From Pedobacter sandarakinus (GTDB taxonomy: Bacteria > Bacteroidota > Bacteroidia > Sphingobacteriales > Sphingobacteriaceae), in assembly GCF_026240095.1 (NCBI RefSeq), contig NZ_JAPIVG010000001.1, positions 806,001 through 870,000 on the forward strand: a DNA stretch of 64,000 bases, given 5' to 3'. Below, one piece after another: positions 61,294-64,000 of this stretch. Under the pieces are notes generated by a model that saw nothing but the letters and a program-made list of their open reading frames with translations, made no database searches and had not been told where the DNA came from. The first letter of the stretch is position 1. Each line of letters starts with the position of its first letter. A program made the translations under genes and the position numbers.

Positions 61294-62547
61294 ATGGATA
61301 CCTACAATAGTTTTGAAAATTCTCTTGCCTTGAGATTTATAAAATATGCGCAGATTGATACCCAATCTGACCCCAGTTCCGATACATGTCCTTCTACGTT
61401 AAAACAAAAAAATCTCGGAAAATTACTCGTAGAAGAATTGATTGAAATGGGCGTTTCTGATGCAGAAATGGACATTAACGGTTACGTTTACGGCACCATT
61501 CCTGCAAATACGCACAAACAAATACCAGTCATTTTCTTCTGCTCACACATGGATACTTCGCCAGATTGTAGTGGCGAAAATGTTAAGCCGATTATTCATG
61601 ACAAATATCAAGGTGAGGACATTATTTTACCTGAAGATAACAATATCGTGCTAAAATTGTCTGATCACAAAGACTTAAAACACCAAATTGGTAACGATAT
61701 TATCACCGCAAGTGGCACTACTTTATTGGGTGCAGATAACAAAGCTGGAGTGGCCGAAATTATGGAAGCGGCAAATTATTTCATGCGTAATCCTGAGGTT
61801 AAGCATGGCAAAATCAAGATCCTTTTTACCCCTGATGAGGAAATCGGTCGTGGAGTAGATAAAGTAGATCTGGAGAAGTTGGGCGCAGATTTTGGATATA
61901 CTGTGGATGGGGAAACACTAGGGTCTATCGAAGATGAAACTTTCTCTGCCAACGGTGCAATATTGACAATAAATGGCGTAGGCACACATCCTGGTTTTGC
62001 CAAAGGGAAAATGGAAAGTGCTATTAAAATTCTTGCAGAAATTATAGATGCCTTGCCAAAGGAAAACTTAACACCAGAGACAACAGCCCATAAAGAAGGT
62101 TTTATCCACCCGGTGCGCATAAGTGGACAGGTTGAACAAGCTGAAGCCAGCTTCATTATAAGAGATTTTGACAATGAAAAGCTTGCTGCACATGGGGAGT
62201 TGCTGAGAACAACAGCCGAAAATATATTACAGAAATACCAAAACTCCACCTACCAATTAGCGATCGAGCCACAATACCGCAACATGAAACAAATTCTTGA
62301 TCAGCATCCTGAGATTTTATCGTATGGGGTAGCGGCTATTGAGAGAGCAGGCCTAGTGGCAAAAAAACAAAGCATTCGTGGCGGTACAGATGGATCTCGT
62401 TTATCATTTATGGGCTTACCATGTCCTAATATTTTTGCTGGCGAACATGCTTTCCATAGCAAACAAGAGTGGGTAAGTGTACAAGACATGGAAAAGGCGG
62501 TGCAAACCATTATCAACATTGCCTGTATTTGGGAGGAGAATGGTTAG
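61294..62547 (+). CDS. pepT: Peptidase T (tripeptide aminopeptidase)
   Basis: 417 aa M20-family enzyme. Metal ligands: His in FFCSHMDTSPD, Asp in TLLGADNKAGVAEI, Glu pair in LFTPDEEIGRG, Asp in GYTVDGE and the late His in GEHAFHSKQEW. Also SIRGGTDGSRLSFMGLP, a PepT signature. Hydrolyses N-terminal residues of tripeptides in the cytoplasm. Confidence 0.96.
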   Translation: MDTYNSFENSLALRFIKYAQIDTQSDPSSDTCPSTLKQKNLGKLLVEELIEMGVSDAEMDINGYVYGTIPANTHKQIPVIFFCSHMDTSPDCSGENVKPIIHDKYQGEDIILPEDNNIVLKLSDHKDLKHQIGNDIITASGTTLLGADNKAGVAEIMEAANYFMRNPEVKHGKIKILFTPDEEIGRGVDKVDLEKLGADFGYTVDGETLGSIEDETFSANGAILTINGVGTHPGFAKGKMESAIKILAEIIDALPKENLTPETTAHKEGFIHPVRISGQVEQAEASFIIRDFDNEKLAAHGELLRTTAENILQKYQNSTYQLAIEPQYRNMKQILDQHPEILSYGVAAIERAGLVAKKQSIRGGTDGSRLSFMGLPCPNIFAGEHAFHSKQEWVSVQDMEKAVQTIINIACIWEENG

Positions 62548-62625
62548 GTTCTAGATGTACATGTGGCAAAATTTAACAAAAAAGATGCGCTTTAAAATCG
62601 CCATATTTGTTACTTTTAACGCCGC

Positions 62626-63492
62626 ATGATAACTCTTGAAAACACCTATCTAAACGTAACGCTGTCATCAAAAGGCGCCGAACTTCAACGCTTATACAGT
62701 AAAGAATCTGGGTTAGAATACCTGTGGAACGCTGATGCTAATTTCTGGGGAAAACATAGCCCTGTTTTATTTCCGATTGTTGGTTCGCTAAAAAACGATA
62801 GCTACACACATAATGGGAAAACTTATCAAATGCCACGACATGGCTTCGCCCGCGACCATGTATTTCAGATGGAGAAAATAAGCGAACAGGAAGCTGTCTT
62901 CACGCTTACCCAAACGGAAGAAACAATGGAAACCTATCCTTTTCCTTTCGAGCTTAAACTCAGTTACCAACTAATCGACCGAAAACTGAATTTAACCTAT
63001 CAGGTAACCAATATCGGCGCTGATGAAATGCTTTTCTCTCTAGGCGCACATCCTGCCTTTGCTGTTCCAAATTCAGCTGAAACGAGTTTCGAAGACTATT
63101 TCATTGCTTTCAATGTTGATGAAAAATTAACCTACTGGAAACTAGACAATGGTTTGGTTTCAGAGGAAACGGAAAGCATCGATTTGAATGGACACAAACT
63201 CAAACTTGAACATGATTTGTTTTATAAAGATGCCCTGGTATTTAAAACCCTGCAAAGCAATTGCCTGAGTTTGCTAAATACGAAAAATGATTATGGATTG
63301 CATTTCCATTTCGAGGATTTTCCATTTTTCGGAATCTGGTCTGCAATGGATGCGCCATTTGTATGCCTGGAGCCGTGGTGTGGCGTTGCCGACAGTGTAA
63401 ATCATGATGGCGAATTGTCGAAAAAAGAAGGTATTAACCGACTAGCGACGGGAGAAATTTGGCAGCGGTTTTGGGAAGTTGAATGTTTTTAG
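62626..63492 (+). CDS. Aldose 1-epimerase family protein
   Basis: 288 aa. Family blocks: SSKGAELQRLYSKESGLEYLWN, FWGKHSPVLFPIVGSLKNDSY, MPRHGFARD, LFSLGAHPAFAVP (His) and EPWCGVADSV. It resembles the LacX/galactose-mutarotase-like group. Interconverts sugar anomers; the sugar is not known. Starts 79 bases after pepT. Confidence 0.9.
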   Translation: MITLENTYLNVTLSSKGAELQRLYSKESGLEYLWNADANFWGKHSPVLFPIVGSLKNDSYTHNGKTYQMPRHGFARDHVFQMEKISEQEAVFTLTQTEETMETYPFPFELKLSYQLIDRKLNLTYQVTNIGADEMLFSLGAHPAFAVPNSAETSFEDYFIAFNVDEKLTYWKLDNGLVSEETESIDLNGHKLKLEHDLFYKDALVFKTLQSNCLSLLNTKNDYGLHFHFEDFPFFGIWSAMDAPFVCLEPWCGVADSVNHDGELSKKEGINRLATGEIWQRFWEVECF

Positions 63493-63640
63493 CGAAAATT
63501 TAGCACCTGATAAAAGTTAGTCATTGTTCTGCCTTTGGATCTAAATTTCTTTACACCTGGATTTTACCACGTTAAACTTTTAATAAACAACACGAGGCAT
63601 AGCTTGTTGTAATAGTAAAAGTTTAAAGAAAGTAATTAGT

Positions 63641-64000
63641 ATGGATACCAAAGTGGAAATGAATAAGGCGATTTGTAAAGTGTTTTTTGATGAATTATTG
63701 AATCAGGATAATTTAGCTGCAGTTGACAAATTTGTAGATAGTGGGGTAGAAATTGTTAACCCATTTTTAGGCCAAAGAAGTGGTTCAGATGGAATCAGAG
63801 ATATTAATGAAATTTACAGGATTGCCTTTCCAGATTTAAAGGCCAACTGTACTGAGCTTATTGGCGAAGGAGATCAAGTGGTGGTAAAGCTTCAACTTTC
63901 TGGCACCCATGGCGATGTTTTTATGAACATCCCTGCCACTGGGAAAAAACTTAGCTGGGAGCACATTGCCATTGTAAAATTGGTTGGAGAAAAAATTGTT
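63641..64000 (+). CDS. SnoaL-like / ester cyclase family protein, cut by window end
   Basis: 120 codons, open to the end. MDTKVEMNKAICKVFFDEL, then FVDSGVEIVNPFLGQRSGSDGIRDI, YRIAFPDLKANCTELIGEGDQVVVKLQLSGTH and MNIPATGKKLSWEHIAI. This matches the NTF2-fold polyketide-cyclase-like group, in which the conserved His/Glu pair (SWEHIA) is usual. Activity unknown. Confidence 0.85.
   Translation, partial: MDTKVEMNKAICKVFFDELLNQDNLAAVDKFVDSGVEIVNPFLGQRSGSDGIRDINEIYRIAFPDLKANCTELIGEGDQVVVKLQLSGTHGDVFMNIPATGKKLSWEHIAIVKLVGEKIV

Noticed and set aside
62788..62970. Small minus-strand frame within the aldose epimerase-like gene
   Set aside because: Lies antisense to conserved family blocks.

Overview
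The window looks like chromosome of a Bacteroidota bacterium, most likely a Pedobacter-like member of the Sphingobacteriaceae. The evidence is protein family content and promoter style: a SusC-like TonB receptor, futalosine-pathway menaquinone genes, short Bacteroidota double-glycine leader peptides, DUF3127, DUF4407 and DUF6358 families, and several promoters of the TTTG / TAnnTTTG type. No rRNA, tRNA, CRISPR array, transposase or integrase was recognised. Species assignment is inference.

Layout. 1-7.2 kb: amino-sugar and cell-wall recycling genes (anmK, a NagB-deacetylase fusion, a LacI-type regulator, a NagX-like membrane protein, a GHL10 lipoglycan/glycan hydrolase-like protein). 7.3-18.5 kb: housekeeping and signalling (coiled-coil protein, a very large NtrY-like sensor kinase, fabD, folE, queD, mqnB, mqnD, and a response regulator/kinase pair). 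18.6-29.7 kb: an accessory island holding a polymorphic toxin/immunity array. One trunk gene carries a lipoprotein signal; downstream lie several trunk fragments with different toxin tips (AHH nuclease, HExxH metalloprotease, a restriction-endonuclease-like tip, an HHH-motif putative nuclease), each followed by a candidate immunity gene. The island is bracketed by a directly repeated copy of the 3' end and terminator of the neighbouring DUF3127 gene, and contains two copies of a ~100-bp inverted-repeat element. 29.7-31.4 kb: DUF3127 protein and an rRNA methyltransferase. 31.5-36.2 kb: a compact peptide-export locus, with two small double-glycine precursor peptides, an HlyD-type fusion protein, a C39-peptidase ABC exporter and a divergent XRE regulator. 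36.3-45.2 kb: HD hydrolase, a radical SAM / DNA-metabolism pair, sensor kinase, miaB, a sigma-54 activator, lptE, a TPR-like protein and secG. 45.3-51.5 kb: ECF sigma factor with a small membrane partner, a glycosyltransferase remnant, and a thiamine uptake/salvage cluster led by a TPP riboswitch. 51.5-64 kb: peptidases (M28, M14, PepT, rhomboid), DUF4407, rhodanese, dipeptide epimerase, lipoprotein and unknown conserved genes, an aldose-1-epimerase-like protein and a partial SnoaL-like protein.

The two regions that best repay further work are the toxin array (which shows frameshifts, a nonsense codon, an orphan tip and recombination scars) and the two-peptide export locus. Both are related to known classes (polymorphic toxins; PCAT-exported peptides), but the lipoprotein trunk and the peptide family are not ones I can name.
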